DNA of 64,000 bases, taken from NCBI GenBank assembly GCA_020736575.1, contig JAGPYM010000005.1, positions 1,178,001 through 1,242,000 of the forward strand. Direction: 5' to 3'. The translations under genes were made by a program, and so were the position numbers. The notes below the pieces were generated by a model. It worked only from the letters and a program-made list of their open reading frames with translations. It ran no database searches and was not told where the DNA came from. This document shows positions 44,272 through 56,131 of this stretch, piece after piece; position 1 is the first letter of the stretch, and each line of letters begins with the position of its first letter. The DNA comes from Thelonectria olida. Taxonomy: Eukaryota; Ascomycota; Sordariomycetes; Hypocreales; Nectriaceae.

Positions 44272-46050
44272 ACTGGGTTTGCGGCCCGCAATGGCTCACT
44301 TACGCATCGACGATGCATTGATACCCGGCAGTACGACGTACATGACGCCCAAAGATGAAGACGACTGATCTTGCTGTCACAACCATGCCGTATTTTGTTG
44401 ACGGGTCACAGCAGCTCCCGTGGGATTCATTAAAAGAGAGTTCCCAGTTCCAGCAACAGTTATTATTGTTACAATGTCTAGGATGCATGGATGGATCGAC
44501 CCATTTCAGGAAAGATGAGGACGGAGGGAGAGATCAAGGGAGAGATCAACAACGAGCAACGAAGGTCGCTTCGCATTCATGGACGACGCGTTTGGCGTTC
44601 TCTCCGGCTTCACCCCTACCCGAAAACTCGACGATCCCCTTTCGGACCAAGAACGCCTGCCGACAAATGGTCATAGAGGTTGCAGGGCACCATACGCCGG
44701 CGGCACATACACACCGCTGTTATCTATCCCAGTCATCTATACACATACACTTACATACAACCCACGATGTACTGTAGCCACGGGAGGCGTTCTGACACAG
44801 ATGGGGACCCTTAACTGTGACCTATTCGCTCTCCTTGGTTTCCTGGTTGGATGTCTCCATTATGTTACCTACATAGCTGGCCGTTGTTTTTGTTTCCTCT
44901 TTTTATCTATTTTTCTTGGGACGTGTATGGGCAGCAAGAAGAGGAGGGAGGCAATGTCGGTCTGTGGTTTTGCTTGTTTTTCCGAGTTGATCTATTTTGA
45001 TCTCGAGAGCACAATAGGAATAATACCCCATTCAAACCTTTACTCCAGATCCCTGGTATCTTATCCTAGTGAATGATCCCCCTGTTCCTCTTACAACCCC
45101 ACTGAAAAGAGCTCTGCGTTAATTGACCCGGCTTAAATCTGATACGACTCTGTCACGTCACCAACTCGAAAGCTAATTGGGCTGGTTGGCCAAGTTGAAG
45201 AAGGTTTTGGTCTTGATGTCCTATGCAAACTCGCAGATACATCCCATCACAAGGTGAGCAAGGCGATTGAAGCATTCTCAATTGCTTCGATCCGTGGCCC
45301 TAACCTCAATCGCTCATTGGTGTCATCAATAATTATTATGTCTCAAGCGCACTCCCCGATACATACAGTTTTAAAGGCTCGCTATCACAAGGTGAACTCG
45401 ATTCACGTTTGCATACGCCCAGGTTTCAAATGGGAGATTATTCATAAAACTGTGTCTCTGACTTCCAAGCTGGTGCACAACAAACGACGTCCGTTTCATT
45501 GGTACCATTCGAAAACATGAGTAGACCCGATCGATGGATTCCACTTCGTAATTCCGACCACTGAGCCTCATCTGACTCCAATTGACTGGGTTGTCTTGTC
45601 TTCGCTCTCCGACTTGAACTCATCACTCTCCTAATCCGATCTTATCACTCAAAACACAACGCATCCTTAAACGAGAGTGAAACACGAAAGCAAACTGCAA
45701 ATAGCAAAAGGAAGCAACAGCAAAACCAGAGTCATAAAATGAAGGGAAATAAATAGGGAGAAAAAAATAACCGTGTATCCATGGCATCTGACCAGATTGG
45801 TCCGATTTGACGGTGGCCACGTCTTAGATGCCTTAATGTAGTCAAGCCTCCCTTCCCTCCTGTGGATATGAAGATGATCCGATTCATCATGTGCCCATGA
45901 GATAACTGTCGCCGCAAAAGCATCAAAATATGTTTTCCAAATCCACCCTTTCTGATGTGAACGCCATGGTACCCCGTTTGCTCCTGATCCGGGGGTTTGA
46001 TTTTAGTGTACAGCCATTCATCGAGTGTATCGATGTCATGGGTGATCGCA
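44272..46050. other. Convergent intergenic region of 1.8 kb
   Basis: This lies between the stops of the kinase and the Yap1-like gene. Frames of up to 165 codons occur but have no recognisable features. It is long for a convergent gap, and the sequence is AT-richer from 45000 onward. Confidence 0.5.
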
Positions 46051-47916
46051 TTACACCGCCGATGGCAGGCCATGGGTCTTATCGTCCGCTTGTATCTCGA
46101 CGCCAAGCTTTGCAGCCATGCAGCTCTTGGATACGTCTTTACCCATGAACCTGGATAGGATGGTGTCGAAATCCGTCTCTCCGACAACGGGTCCAGTGCC
46201 GGAGCACTTGGCCTTCTTCGTGAGTTCCTGACAAAGGCCATCGAGGTCGAATTCGCCATTCTGTGCATTGGGGCATGCTTGCAGTTTTTCCCTGTGAATA
46301 CAATCAGATGCTGCATCAGTTAAACGCACACAGTGTGAGACATACCAAAGTTCATTGCAGTTCATGTTTTGGTCCTTCTTAGCAAGAGGCTCATCGTCCA
46401 CAGAATTCTGCTGCGCATCAATTTCGGCAATCAGATTCTTCTTCGGTGCCACGACGCTCGACTTGGGCACATTGGGACTAGGTGCCATGTTAAAGGGAGT
46501 GATGAAATCGGTGTCAAGAGCGTCGTTGAAAAAATCGTCAAACGAGGGGTTGTTCAGGACGTTGTCCTGGGGCTCACGGTAGTCACCGAAGAGCTGGGGA
46601 TCGAACTGGCCACCATTCTGATGGGCAAGCCAGTCAAAGTTGGTGTTTCCCAAATCAATATTGGAGAAACGAGAGGCATTGTCTCCAGTAGAGATGGATG
46701 GGTGTTCCTCGCCAATTGTTGTTAGCGTCTCAACAGGTTTGAAACCCATGGGAGACTGAGTAAAGGGTTCGGGAGAAGTGCCACAGGACGAGCTAGGGCC
46801 GCCATTTGAGTGCGAGGATGCCGATGGGGAGCTGGTGGCGCCATTGACGCTGAAGTTGGCAGAATCCATGCTTGCGCGTGAGGCATTGGTGGCTGAGCTA
46901 GACATGGAAGGACTAAAGACACCGGAGAATTTGGCGAGATCATCCTTGAACTGGGTCTGCGGAGAATTTCCATTGCTCAAAGCACTGGAGGGGGTTGTGG
47001 CTGAGACCTGCTGGTGAGGGCTAGTTGGGTTCGAACCAGACTTCTGCAGCTTGCTAGATGGAGGACCTGGTAGCATGCCAAATTTGGGGAACTCGAACTG
47101 AAAGTTGACGTCGCTGAGGTTGTTGATAGCAGCGCTGCCAAAGGGAACCTTTTCGCGAGGCAGAGATTTGGTATTTGTCATCACATTAACCCGTTGCTTG
47201 TACTGATTCAGCTCGGTCGTCATGCGCTCAACCTGGGCACGCAAAAGGCCATTCTCGTGGTTGGCAGCCTCGGAGGCTTTCTCCAGTTCCTCAACTTTGG
47301 TCTCGAGATCCTTAAGGTGCCTCTCTTTACGCTCTCTAAAGGCTCGTTGGGCGGCTCGGTTCTGGGCCTTGCGCTTCTGAGGGGTGTGTCAGTTCCAACA
47401 TGCGGGAATGAAAGAAACGGGGCGAGAGAAACATACTGAAGTGGGCTCAGACGTCAACGGCTTGCGACCAGGCTTCTTGGAAACCTTTTCCGTGCTCTCG
47501 CGACGCTTGGGGTCGTTGCCGGGAGTATCGGCATCGTCCTCGTCATCGGGGTGACTCCGCTTCTCGTTGCCCTCATTCTCTGAGGAGTTGGATTTAGCGC
47601 CAGAGTCAGGAAGGTCGCCAATCAGTGTAGCATTCTCGTCGGCGTTGGAAGCGAAGGAGAAATCGAAGCTGGAGTCGCCAAAGTCGTAGTCGTAGTTGTC
47701 GAGGAAGGGGCTTTCCTGAAAGTTCTGGTGATGGGACGGTTTGGACTGCGCAGGAGATGTCTGGAACGAAGTGGGCGAGAGAGAGATAGAATTGGGAGCG
47801 TTGGAAGCTGGAAGCTGCTGCTTGTTCGAGTTGAGAGCGGCAAACAGCAGGCTCTGCTGCTGCGGGGTCAAGAGGAAGTTTGGTGGCAAGGAGCCACCAG
47901 TTCCGGTTGAAGCCAT
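46051..47916 (-). CDS. yap1: AP-1-like bZIP transcription factor, Yap1 type
   Basis: Three exons, 47916-47437, 47376-46346 and 46291-46051, give 583 residues. The basic region starts at the exon 2 boundary (residue 161, KRKAQNRAAQRAFRERKERH) with the fungal PAP1-type NRAAQRAFR signature, and a leucine-zipper helix runs to about 220. A Cys near 358 (SSSCGTSPEP) marks the n-CRD. The C-terminal c-CRD has C500, C510, C524, C533 and C561 with the export-signal-like stretch EFDLDGLCQELTKKAKC. In this family, oxidation of these Cys hides the export signal, the factor accumulates in the nucleus and it turns on thioredoxin, catalase and export-pump genes. Without the third intron the frame would continue only into unrelated residues. 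Confidence 0.96.
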
Positions 47917-50901
47917 CACGAATAATGTCTAGGGTATAAATGCAAACGGAAAGGAGAAGAGTCGCGGGCCGTGGCGAACAGAAGATGAGGTGGAAGAGAG
48001 AGAAGGCGAAGGCGGAGGCCCGGGTGGTGATATCACAAAGCACTCTCTAATGTTCGGAGGCTCGGAGCGGGACGAGCCAACGAGGCGGCGGCGTAGAGTA
48101 TGCGGCGCCTGCGGAGTGGCTGCAGGGCGTTACACCTGCACAAGCGAAGCGTGATCGTGAAAGAGGCGCTTTGAGACAGAAGAGAGATTGGTGAAGTTGA
48201 GAAAGTCGCTGAGTTGACGTTGGATGATGATGAAATCGGGTGGCGAGCAAGGGCGTGGATCAGGCGGGATTGAGCGAGAGCCCCCCTCCCAGAAGGTGCA
48301 GCTGCGGGCAAAGCAGCAGCAGGGCAGGGGAAAGCAGGGGGGGACAGGAGCCGTGGGTTTACAGCGAGTTTCCCACTGTAGAATACGCCAAAGTTGCCTG
48401 AGCAAGTAGATCCCTGGGGTGAAGCGGTGCAAAGCGGGCGGATGGGCAGCCGGACGACGGTGACTGGCTGCAAACAACAGATGAGGGCGTTGAGGGAATG
48501 GTCGGGTGGGGGCTTGAAACTTGAAAGAGAAGAAATTTGCTGCCTGAGTCAGAAAAACGGCTTCTAGTTGATTCTGCTGCACAGGGGGGGAGGAGGTTGG
48601 AAGAGTCGTCTCTGTGCGCTTTGCAGGTGGATGAAGTCGTGAGGCACCGTCATTGTCAATTTGTCAGCTGGAGTCACTTGGGCAATTGGGGCAGTCCGCT
48701 GAGCCCATGCGTTTGGAATCACTCTCCCCCGCCCCCTCCTTCCCACATTTCCATTCCATCCCACCACTCACAGCGCGAGATGCTGTCAGGGCACTGCCGT
48801 AAATAGATGCTCACAGAGGTACAAGGAAGGAGGCACTTTGGAGGAGGAAGAACCTATTCCCCGCCATCATACACACTGTACTTCGGGCTTGGAGCTCTCA
48901 ACACCGGGCACTATCCCGGCTCCAGAACCTACCTACCTAGGTAGGAAGGTATTTCTCTATCGACCAGACACGCACTGTGTCCTTCAAGAACCCCAAGGTC
49001 CTCTCGGCTCTCCCGGCCCTTTTGCGTGAGCCGCTATTAATTGACACGCCCGCGCCCTTTGAGGGCCTGATCTGGGTTCCCGAGGATCTCCCCTCTCCTC
49101 CGCCTCGTCCATCAATTATCGACGGCCTGTTTATATTGGCCTTGCCTTGCTGGCTCCTGTTCCTGACTCACACCGAAAGCCACTTGTCGCGCATCTCTCG
49201 TCTCACCAACCGGTTCTCCTGTCGATTCTCTCTTCTGGCGTGGCACATTGCTGTGCGCCATCGCCCGACCGGTTTCTGTCCACTGCATTGACAAATGCTT
49301 ACGGGCCCCGGATTTCGTGCCAATCCGTGCTTCTAACCTCCGAGAGTCTCTCCCGGCCCCTCGCCCACCATCCCAACCCAGCCGCCCCCATAGTACCACT
49401 GACCACTATGCGATGCCTCCTTATCGCCGAAATGCGAATGCCCGCCTCGCCGGATTTAGACAACGCTTCGGACTTTACAACTTTAAATGCACGACCAATA
49501 GGCATCGCTTCTGTCTTTCACCTTGACCCGGATCCGGTTTGCTCTCTCTCCGTAACTTTGTCCAACACCAGCCCATTTCCGAATTAGGCAAGCTCGCCAA
49601 CACCACCGAGATAACTACCTACTAGATACCCAGTAGGATTGAGACGAGTGTCAAGCAATCCATGAAGATCTGCTGGGAGTATTCTCTGCGGTAGACGCCA
49701 CCAGGTAGGTCGGTAAGATCCGACGGATATCTGGGAATAAGATCGAGAGCATATCCACCTTGGACGCCATTTATAAGCCTCATCTGTTGCAAGGCTGAAG
49801 ACCACTTTGGCCGTGGTCAGTTTGTTAATCGCGGCAGGGAGATGGGTGTTGTAGCTCAGGGCATTGATAGCGATGCCATGGCTGTCATATTCATTACGTT
49901 GGCGTCGCTTCCTTAAGACTAGTAATTGCGGCCAGTCACCCCAACTACAAAACATCGAAGGCCGTTGTCGTGATAATTATCTTGTAGTTCGGGAATCAGG
50001 CAAATGTTGAGGTTCCTTGGCCGCTGAAGAATTAAATCTACCCAGCCAGACTCTGGCTCTCGATGGGCCTCCATTAATTAGTCTTTGTGGATATTTCTTG
50101 GTCCTATTTTATCCGAGCACAGCCCGTCTTATTTCAAATGATCCAACGTCTGATTTGACCGGTTTCTTTGCTGCAGTCAAACAGAAGCTATCGCATCACA
50201 TTGGCACACTCCAATGTTGCTGCTTGTTGGAGAATAGATATGACTTTGTTTTGGTTGGCTCACCCTAGAGCTCGACACTTGAGTCCCTCCATCAGATTGC
50301 TTCAGTCTTCCGCTCCCAACTCAAGCATGATGGCATGGCTTTTAGATTGAATCGACTCTTCGCGTAAGTCGGAGGTTGAACAAAACCATTCAAGGTAAAT
50401 GGTAACGATGCTTACTTGGGCGTCATGTCAACAATGTCAGGCATGGAGATGATGTAGCTTGGCAACAACTCGACAAGCCATTGGCCACTCAGCTAAGGTC
50501 ATGCTTTCAAGTAAAGTTTTGCTCCTTAGACACACTCGCTATTTTTTCCATATCGAAAGTTCCCAACCATCCTTCATACCAGTAACCGTTCTTAACACCG
50601 ACTACCCCCCGGCGGACCGGGAATGGGGATAGCCGAAACGCGCCGTACCGATCCAATAAAGCCCATCAGAGTTGAAGGGCATTGTTTAATCCAGTGTTCA
50701 AACCCATTACTCGTTTAGTTCGTCATCTTATCGGTTTGTTCACCACTTACTGCGCTGTATCACGTTTTAGACAAGTCATAATGTCTGTTATTTTAACACA
50801 TCTGTATTGGATTACTTCTAGTGTAGGTCGAATCCCATCCCATCGATGTCGCTACACCCGTTCAACGCCTTCCCAATAGTTATATCATGTCGTGAGAGTG
50901 T
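47917..50901. other. Intergenic region upstream of the Yap1-like gene
   Basis: About 3 kb. The first 650 nt (47917-48570) are GC-rich and CT-biased in the sense of the factor and look like promoter and leader. A 14-bp palindrome lies at 48932-48945. From about 49600 the DNA becomes AT-richer, and 49622-49955 shows coding-like words in two minus-strand frames that do not join into a gene. Nothing else was found. Confidence 0.45.
48932..48945. repeat. Perfect 14-bp palindrome
   Basis: CCTACCTAGGTAGG is its own reverse complement. It lies about 1 kb upstream of the Yap1-like start codon. Confidence 0.8.
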
Positions 50902-51173
50902 TTAGTTCTTGGCGATCTCCTTGTGGGCATCAGCCTTGGCCTCGTGGCCGTGCTGCTCGATCTTGTCGCCGAGAGCGTCGGTGGCGGCGTTGGCACTGAA
51001 TCGTAGGTTAGTAATTGATCAATAAAATGGATAGAAGGCTGAGCAGCGTACCGAGTGCTGAGGGGAGCGTTCGAGTCCTTAGCGACCTCCTTGTTGGCCT
51101 CCTTGCTGATGCCAGAGGTGGCACCCTGGACGGTCTCAGCAACGTAGTTGAAAGCTTGCTTGGCGGACTCCAT
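50902..51173 (-). CDS. grg1: Glucose-repressible protein GRG1/CCG-1
   Basis: Two exons, 51173-51052 and 50995-50902; the intron has GTACGC, a TTACTAAC branch region and TTCAG. The product is 71 residues, exactly the family length. MESAKQAFNYVAETVQGATSGISKEANKEVAKDSNA... shows the family core SKEANKEVAKDSN, and the C-terminal half, DALGDKIEQHGHEAKADAHKE, is charged, helical and LEA-like. The Neurospora homologue is strongly induced on glucose loss, by the clock and by light, and is one of the most abundant mRNAs; its biochemical role is unknown. A consensus TATA box stands 128-135 nt upstream, fitting high regulated expression. Confidence 0.96.
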
Positions 51174-51300
51174 TGTGAAAGTGGTTTGGTGGTTGTTTTG
51201 AAGTGGTTGAGGGTGTGAAGATTGTTGTGATGATTGGTTGTTGAGTTGTAGTGTGTTTGTGATGATGAAGGAATGACGTTCAAAGGGGAACGTCAAGAGG

Positions 51301-51308
51301 TTTATATA
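51301..51308 (-). promoter_or_regulatory. TATA box of grg1
   Basis: On the minus strand the sequence reads TATATAAA, 128-135 nt before the grg1 ATG, a normal distance for a fungal TATA box with a leader of roughly 90-100 nt. Confidence 0.7.
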
Positions 51309-53103
51309 GACGACTTGAGTCTTAGATGCTTCATCTGACCTTTCTCGTGGACTCCATCGACATCAGCGGTTAACTCAACTGTTATCGACGATAGAATGTA
51401 CTCTTTGTTAGTGAATCCTGAGATCAAGCGCCATCTCCCGGATATTCCCAACTTTCAGTACTCCGTGCTACGATCGCGGGCATGAAATTGAGAGTGGTGA
51501 CGTCAGAGAAACCTCTTAGTAGAGGCTTTCCAGTTAGACGCTACGTCATTGGGCCCCGTTGTGGCTTCCCGCGGGGGAGGCTACGCTACACAATCCGACT
51601 CAGGCAGCGTGTCAGACAATCAGGGTCCGCCGTGACGGGGCTGGACCTGAACAGCCTTGTCAGGAACGACGACCTCGAGGAAATTAGATGTTGTCATTGG
51701 ACGAAGTTCCATTTCGTAAGTCGGGAATGTTAGTTGAGGCAGAGGCTGACGAACGGGCCTAGGGTCCACCCATGCAAGGGGACTTGGCTCAATTCAGGTG
51801 CCGTCGATGCGTTATGACAACATGACTTTTTTGCAAGCCATTTGCACAACCAATCATAGCCTTTTGGCATGAGGTTGATTGTAGTCTGGTTATCCTAGTT
51901 TGTCTGATCAGGATCGACAACAAGTTTTCCTGTGAAATCGCACGATGATGTGCCTGCTTGGCGCGAAGGGAGAGGCTTTTTCTGACGTAACAACTCGTCA
52001 AGAGAGCGTGTGGGGAGGGTCTAGATTGTCACTCATCCCAGGATTGAACAAACGCGAGGAGCAACGGCCGGCAATAGGATCAACTGCACACGTGAAGTGC
52101 CTCTTTTGCCGTCTTCGGGGACCCTCCCAGGGGCTGACGAGGGGAAGAGGGGTTCAATGCGATCATATTACACGTCATGTTTCTGAACATTTCTCCCATC
52201 TTGATGAAGTAACCAACCATCTCATCGGAGACAAGTTTATCCTTTAGACCCTCTTGCAGTGTAGATATGCTTGGTTGCGATGGTCTAGCAATCTCCCGTG
52301 ATAGTCGTTACTCTGTAGGTTGGTGACTTGGGCGAGCGAGCAACGCGTAAGTTCTTCGTGCTTGGCTCGTTCTGCCAAAGAGTCCTCGGGTAAGGAAATT
52401 CCTTTGCTGCAAAATATCCTGCCAAATACCGACACTACTTTGTAACCGTGGGCATACATAGCCTTCAGGCGATGAGGCGCAAATTCCTGGTTCCCGATGC
52501 TCGCAGCCAACTGGAGAGAGTATCGTAATGGGATTTCGTACTTGCTAGGCATAAGCCTGGTCAAATGGATCTGTAGAAATGTCGGGGAAATCCCTACGCA
52601 ATGCGTATAACATTTGTTTTATTTAGAGATGCACATGATGGTGTGAGGAGCGCAGGAGACAACTCTACGAGCAATTGCGTCTTGTATTACCTGCTGCTGG
52701 GTGAATCGAGCGAATGTCTTTTGAAGGGATGCTCGCGTTTAACAACCCTATGACCAAGTGTATTTATGTTGAAATGTTGAGGTCCCGGTGCTGCTGAAGA
52801 TGTTGGAGGAAATAAGAAGCCGTAGTGCCATGCTGCTAATACCAATGAGACAAGGGATCACGTGCGAAGGCCACGAGTCGAGTCTGTGCTTCGGCCCCAC
52901 CTCAACCCCGCGAGCTACCGCCGGTCAGGAGGTGAGGCTCCCAAGGTCTGCCTCTCCCTCGAAGACTGCCAACGACAATACGACACCGAATAGCTTCTCC
53001 TCGGCTCCCTAACTCTCCTCGAGACTTATGCAGGCGTGGGGAACCTCAGATATCGTGGAAGACTGATTCAGACACTCCTCATCTGTTCACATAGCCATTC
53101 GTC
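51309..53103. other. Divergent intergenic region between grg1 and the BSD-domain gene
   Basis: This holds both promoters. GCGGGG at 51571-51576 and GTGGGG at 52010-52015 fit the CreA repressor consensus SYGGRG, as expected near a glucose-repressed gene, but such hexamers are frequent by chance. A 106-codon frame at 52244-52564 has no ATG near its start and no recognised feature. Confidence 0.45.
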
Positions 53104-54598
53104 ATGGATCTTGCCTACGACCACCTCCAGGAGGAAATCTATGCCAAAAAAGAAGAGTCGAAGGATGGCTCCAAGCCAGAACAGACTCACGCTTCACTGA
53201 ATGATGATTTTCAAGACGCTTACAAAGCGTTTTCCAACAGCCCCTGGGGCGCCAAACTTGGGGGCTTCTTTGGCAACGTGGTCAAGCAGGTGTGTTAACC
53301 TGATATCAAGGGTGTCGGTAGGATCTCTAATGTTACTAGGGCAGTGAAGTCGTCACCCAGGCTCAGAAGGAGCTCGCAGAGGTCGGCGAGGATGCGACAA
53401 AAGGCTTCTCAGACCTTCGCGCAACACTCATCAGCCATACGAGGAACCTTTCATTGAACACCGCAGTTGCCGGCCCTAGTTCCCAGGAGGAAGAAGGCCA
53501 GACCACACCAACGAAGGCGAGAGGCGCAGGGGGTGAATCCGAACAGTCCGAGACCGTCATTTCACGACTTCGTGCCGAGGCGGCCAAACGACTGAAGGAC
53601 ATCCAGAAAGCTGAAGATGCGGCGGACGAAGCACTACTCCGCTTTGGCTCTAACGTTCGCGACTATCTTCGCGACGCTGTTAGCATTGCCCCCCCGCAAG
53701 GCAACGACCAGAGCGGCGCTGTGCTCTTCGAGAGTAAGGATGCTCAAGGAAAACGGGTCATTCATGCTTCGAGATTCGATGCGCAACTACATGTGATACA
53801 CACTTCGACTGAGAGCTTCGCCAAGGACCCCACGGGGCCCGAATTTGAGAAATGGGCAAAGACTTTCGACGTTGACAAGAAGACACCTGACATCAACACC
53901 GATTTGCAGAAATACCCTGACTTGAGGACTACTATGGAGAAGCTGGTTCCCGATCAGATCCCCTACGCCGATTTTTGGAAGCGCTACTACTTCCTCCGCC
54001 ATGGTATTGAGACGGCTGAGGCTAGACGACGAGATCTTCTCCAGGGCGAGTTGCTTTCATACATCCCTAGTAACCATTTTCTAACAGACCAATCACAGCT
54101 GCCTCCGCTGAGGATGATGTTGCTTGGGATGACGACGATTCCGATGATGATTCCGACAGTGACGAGTCCACCAAGACTGAGCCCACCAAGAAGATTGAAC
54201 CCACTAAGACCGAGCCCATCAAGACGGCGCCTACCAAGGCTGAGCCCGCCAAAACTGAACCTATCACAACCAAGACCGCGCCTACCAAGTCCATACCTAC
54301 CAAGACCGCTCCCGCAAAGACCGAGCCCGCTAAGGCCGCTTCTGCCGCATCCTCGACTACCATCCATCCTGCGAACGATAACCACCTGAAGCCAACTGAG
54401 CCGCGGAAGTCCAACGATGGTCAATCCCAGGCCGATAGCGAAGCCAGCTACGACGTTGTTGGTGCAGCATCGGGCAAGACGACACAAACCCTAAACAGTC
54501 CAAAGAGCTCAAAGAAGGACGAGGATAGTGACGAGGACAGTGACGAGGACAGTGACGAGGAGGAGGATGATGATGATAGTGATGAAGACTGGGAATAG
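53104..54598 (+). CDS. BSD-domain protein, Dos2-like
   Basis: Three exons, 53104-53289, 53340-54045 and 54099-54598, give 463 residues. Intron 2 is GC-AG (GCGAGT...CACAG) with a CTAAC branch site; no GT donor gives an open frame. Residues 40-110 hold helices typical of the family (SPWGAKLGGFFGNVVKQ). The BSD domain lies at about 225-285 with its conserved aromatic pair (FEKWAKTFDV... YADFWKRYYFLRHGI). Beyond it is a degenerate Lys-Thr-Glu-Pro repeat region, then acidic Asp/Glu/Ser runs and a terminal DWE, common to eukaryotic BSD proteins of this kind. Yeast Dos2 and fission-yeast relatives are implicated in silencing or protein degradation; the precise role here is not known. Confidence 0.88.
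54046..54098 (+). other. GC-AG intron in the BSD-domain gene
   Basis: The donor reads G|GCGAGT and the acceptor CACAG, with CTAAC at 54081-54085. Removing these 53 nt joins LLQ to AASAEDDVAWDDDD in the acidic frame that ends in DWE. Reading through or using nearby GT sites gives a stop or a Pro/Arg-rich frame unlike the family. Confidence 0.75.
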
Positions 54599-54813
54599 AT
54601 GCTGAGCAGGGCTCAGCAGGGCTAGTTCATATGAGCGGGGAGGACGGGAGAGTGTCGTTCATCCAGCAATTCGGCGTTCGGTCTTTGCAACACCCAACAT
54701 GGCAGCTTCGGCCGTGGACCTTGTAACATTTCTTTTTGGGTATCAATACCAAGGATTCGTGTTCTTCAATTTCACCCACACCCCGACAAAGCCATGCGTA
54801 AACACTGCAGATT

Positions 54814-55507
54814 TTACCTCTTCTTCTTAGTGACCATGGTGAAGCCGTCATCGTCGACCTGAGGCTCCTCTTTTTTCTTTGGTGCTGGGACCAAGGCGGG
54901 CGCGTCATCCATATCAACATCAGCACCGTGTGCGCCCTCGTCGTCGTCTTCTGAATCGTCGCTCTCCCAATCTGTATCTTGGTCGGCATCCTCAGCCTTT
55001 TTGAACATCTGGTCAACCTTGGTGCCCTTGCGGTTCGTCCACCTGGTACGCAGAGCAGCGACTTCGTCGAACTGGCCGATGGCGCATGCTAAGCGGGCCT
55101 TCAGAATGTTGGTAGCGACCTCGGTGCCAGAGTCGTCGTCGACATTGACCTCAAACTCGTCAACCATGACCTGCAGCAGAACGGCCTCGATGTCCTCCAA
55201 GTCGGGCTCCTCAGGAGCTTTGGCGGGCGGGGTGTCCACAAACTCGGGGAACAAATCGACTACGGCGCCGGCAAACCAATCGCGCTTGTCTTCGGAGTCG
55301 GGGCCGCCCCAGCCGTTCTGGACGGAGAGAGTGAGGGCAGGCCAGAGGTGGAGGGAGTAAGCGACGGCTTGTTCGAACTCGGATTGGCGAGTGGCTGCGA
55401 GGGGCGTCAGTTCATGTTCATGAGTAATTCTGCGTAAACCTTAACGAGAAGAAGTCGTATGATCACTCACCCGCAGGCGGAAGCTGTGCAGGCTCGGAGG
55501 AGGCCAT
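54814..55507 (-). CDS. tsr2: Pre-rRNA-processing protein TSR2
   Basis: Two exons, 55507-55471 and 55394-54814, give 205 residues. Tsr2 is an escort chaperone that delivers ribosomal protein eS26 to pre-40S particles and is needed for 20S pre-rRNA processing. The conserved core, FEQAVAYSLHLWPALTLSVQNGWGGPDSEDKRDWFAGAVVDLF split here over two lines of sense, contains the WPAL and NGWGG signatures and is followed by VDTPPAKAPEEPDLEDIEAVLLQVMVDEFEV. The C-terminal part is very acidic, and the end DDGFTMVTKKKR is the usual family terminus. The short first exon encodes only MASSEPAQLPPA. The gene converges with the BSD-domain gene and diverges from the lipase gene. Confidence 0.94.
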
Positions 55508-56131
55508 GATTGTGAAGTTTTGGCGGGGTTTGGAGGGGCTGGAGGGGCAATTTCGAGAGCAAAGCAGCTTGTGCACAATTTTTTTTTTCTTGGTGTTTAT
55601 TCCTTGACACAACGACCCACAGATTGAAGACTGCTTGGGCGGAGAATCAACCAACCACGCCAAATGTGCACGGGCCATGGATTCATTTGGGTGTCGTTCA
55701 AGAGCTGCGAGCTCATGGCCCCAGGCTGCATGCGGATCGTTGACGCTCATCATTGTCCGGGAACTCGAAATTTCAGGGGTCTGCTTCATCCGTGAACGTT
55801 ATTTGGCCCGAGTGAAGGCACCGTCATTTTATCCCTGAATTTGGTGGACTGCCAGCTGCTTTCTATCCAACACATGACATCATGGTGACCGTCGCGTCCC
55901 TCTTCACGGGCCATCGGGTACCTATTGATTCCGGGGACTTCAAAGGGGCTCCGGATTGGCCTGGCTGAATCTGGGTCTGTCTGGCTGTCAGCTTGGAATG
56001 TGGTTTATATCTTAGTCTGAGCTGGGGCAACTTAATATCTACTTCCCGTCAATCATTGCAAAGTCGTCGTACTTGCATCTCTATGAAGACATCTTCATAG
56101 CTCTCGCGGCTATTGCGGGCATTGCGTCGAA
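55508..56131. promoter_or_regulatory. Divergent promoter region between tsr2 and the lipase gene
   Basis: The start codons of these divergent genes are 624 nt apart. The stretch has no supported coding frame. No specific binding site was identified. Confidence 0.5.

Noticed and set aside
49147..49587. 146-codon plus-strand frame upstream of the Yap1-like gene
   Set aside because: Cys/Ser/Pro/Leu-rich chance translation; no domain or signal peptide consistent with a secreted protein.
52244..52564. 106-codon minus-strand frame between grg1 and the BSD-domain gene
   Set aside because: Opens with a non-ATG codon and has no recognised feature or upstream exon.
54046..54389. Reading through into a Pro/Arg-rich C-terminus of the BSD-domain protein
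   Set aside because: The frame is repetitive out-of-frame reading of the KTEP repeats. The GC-AG splice gives the family's acidic DWE terminus.
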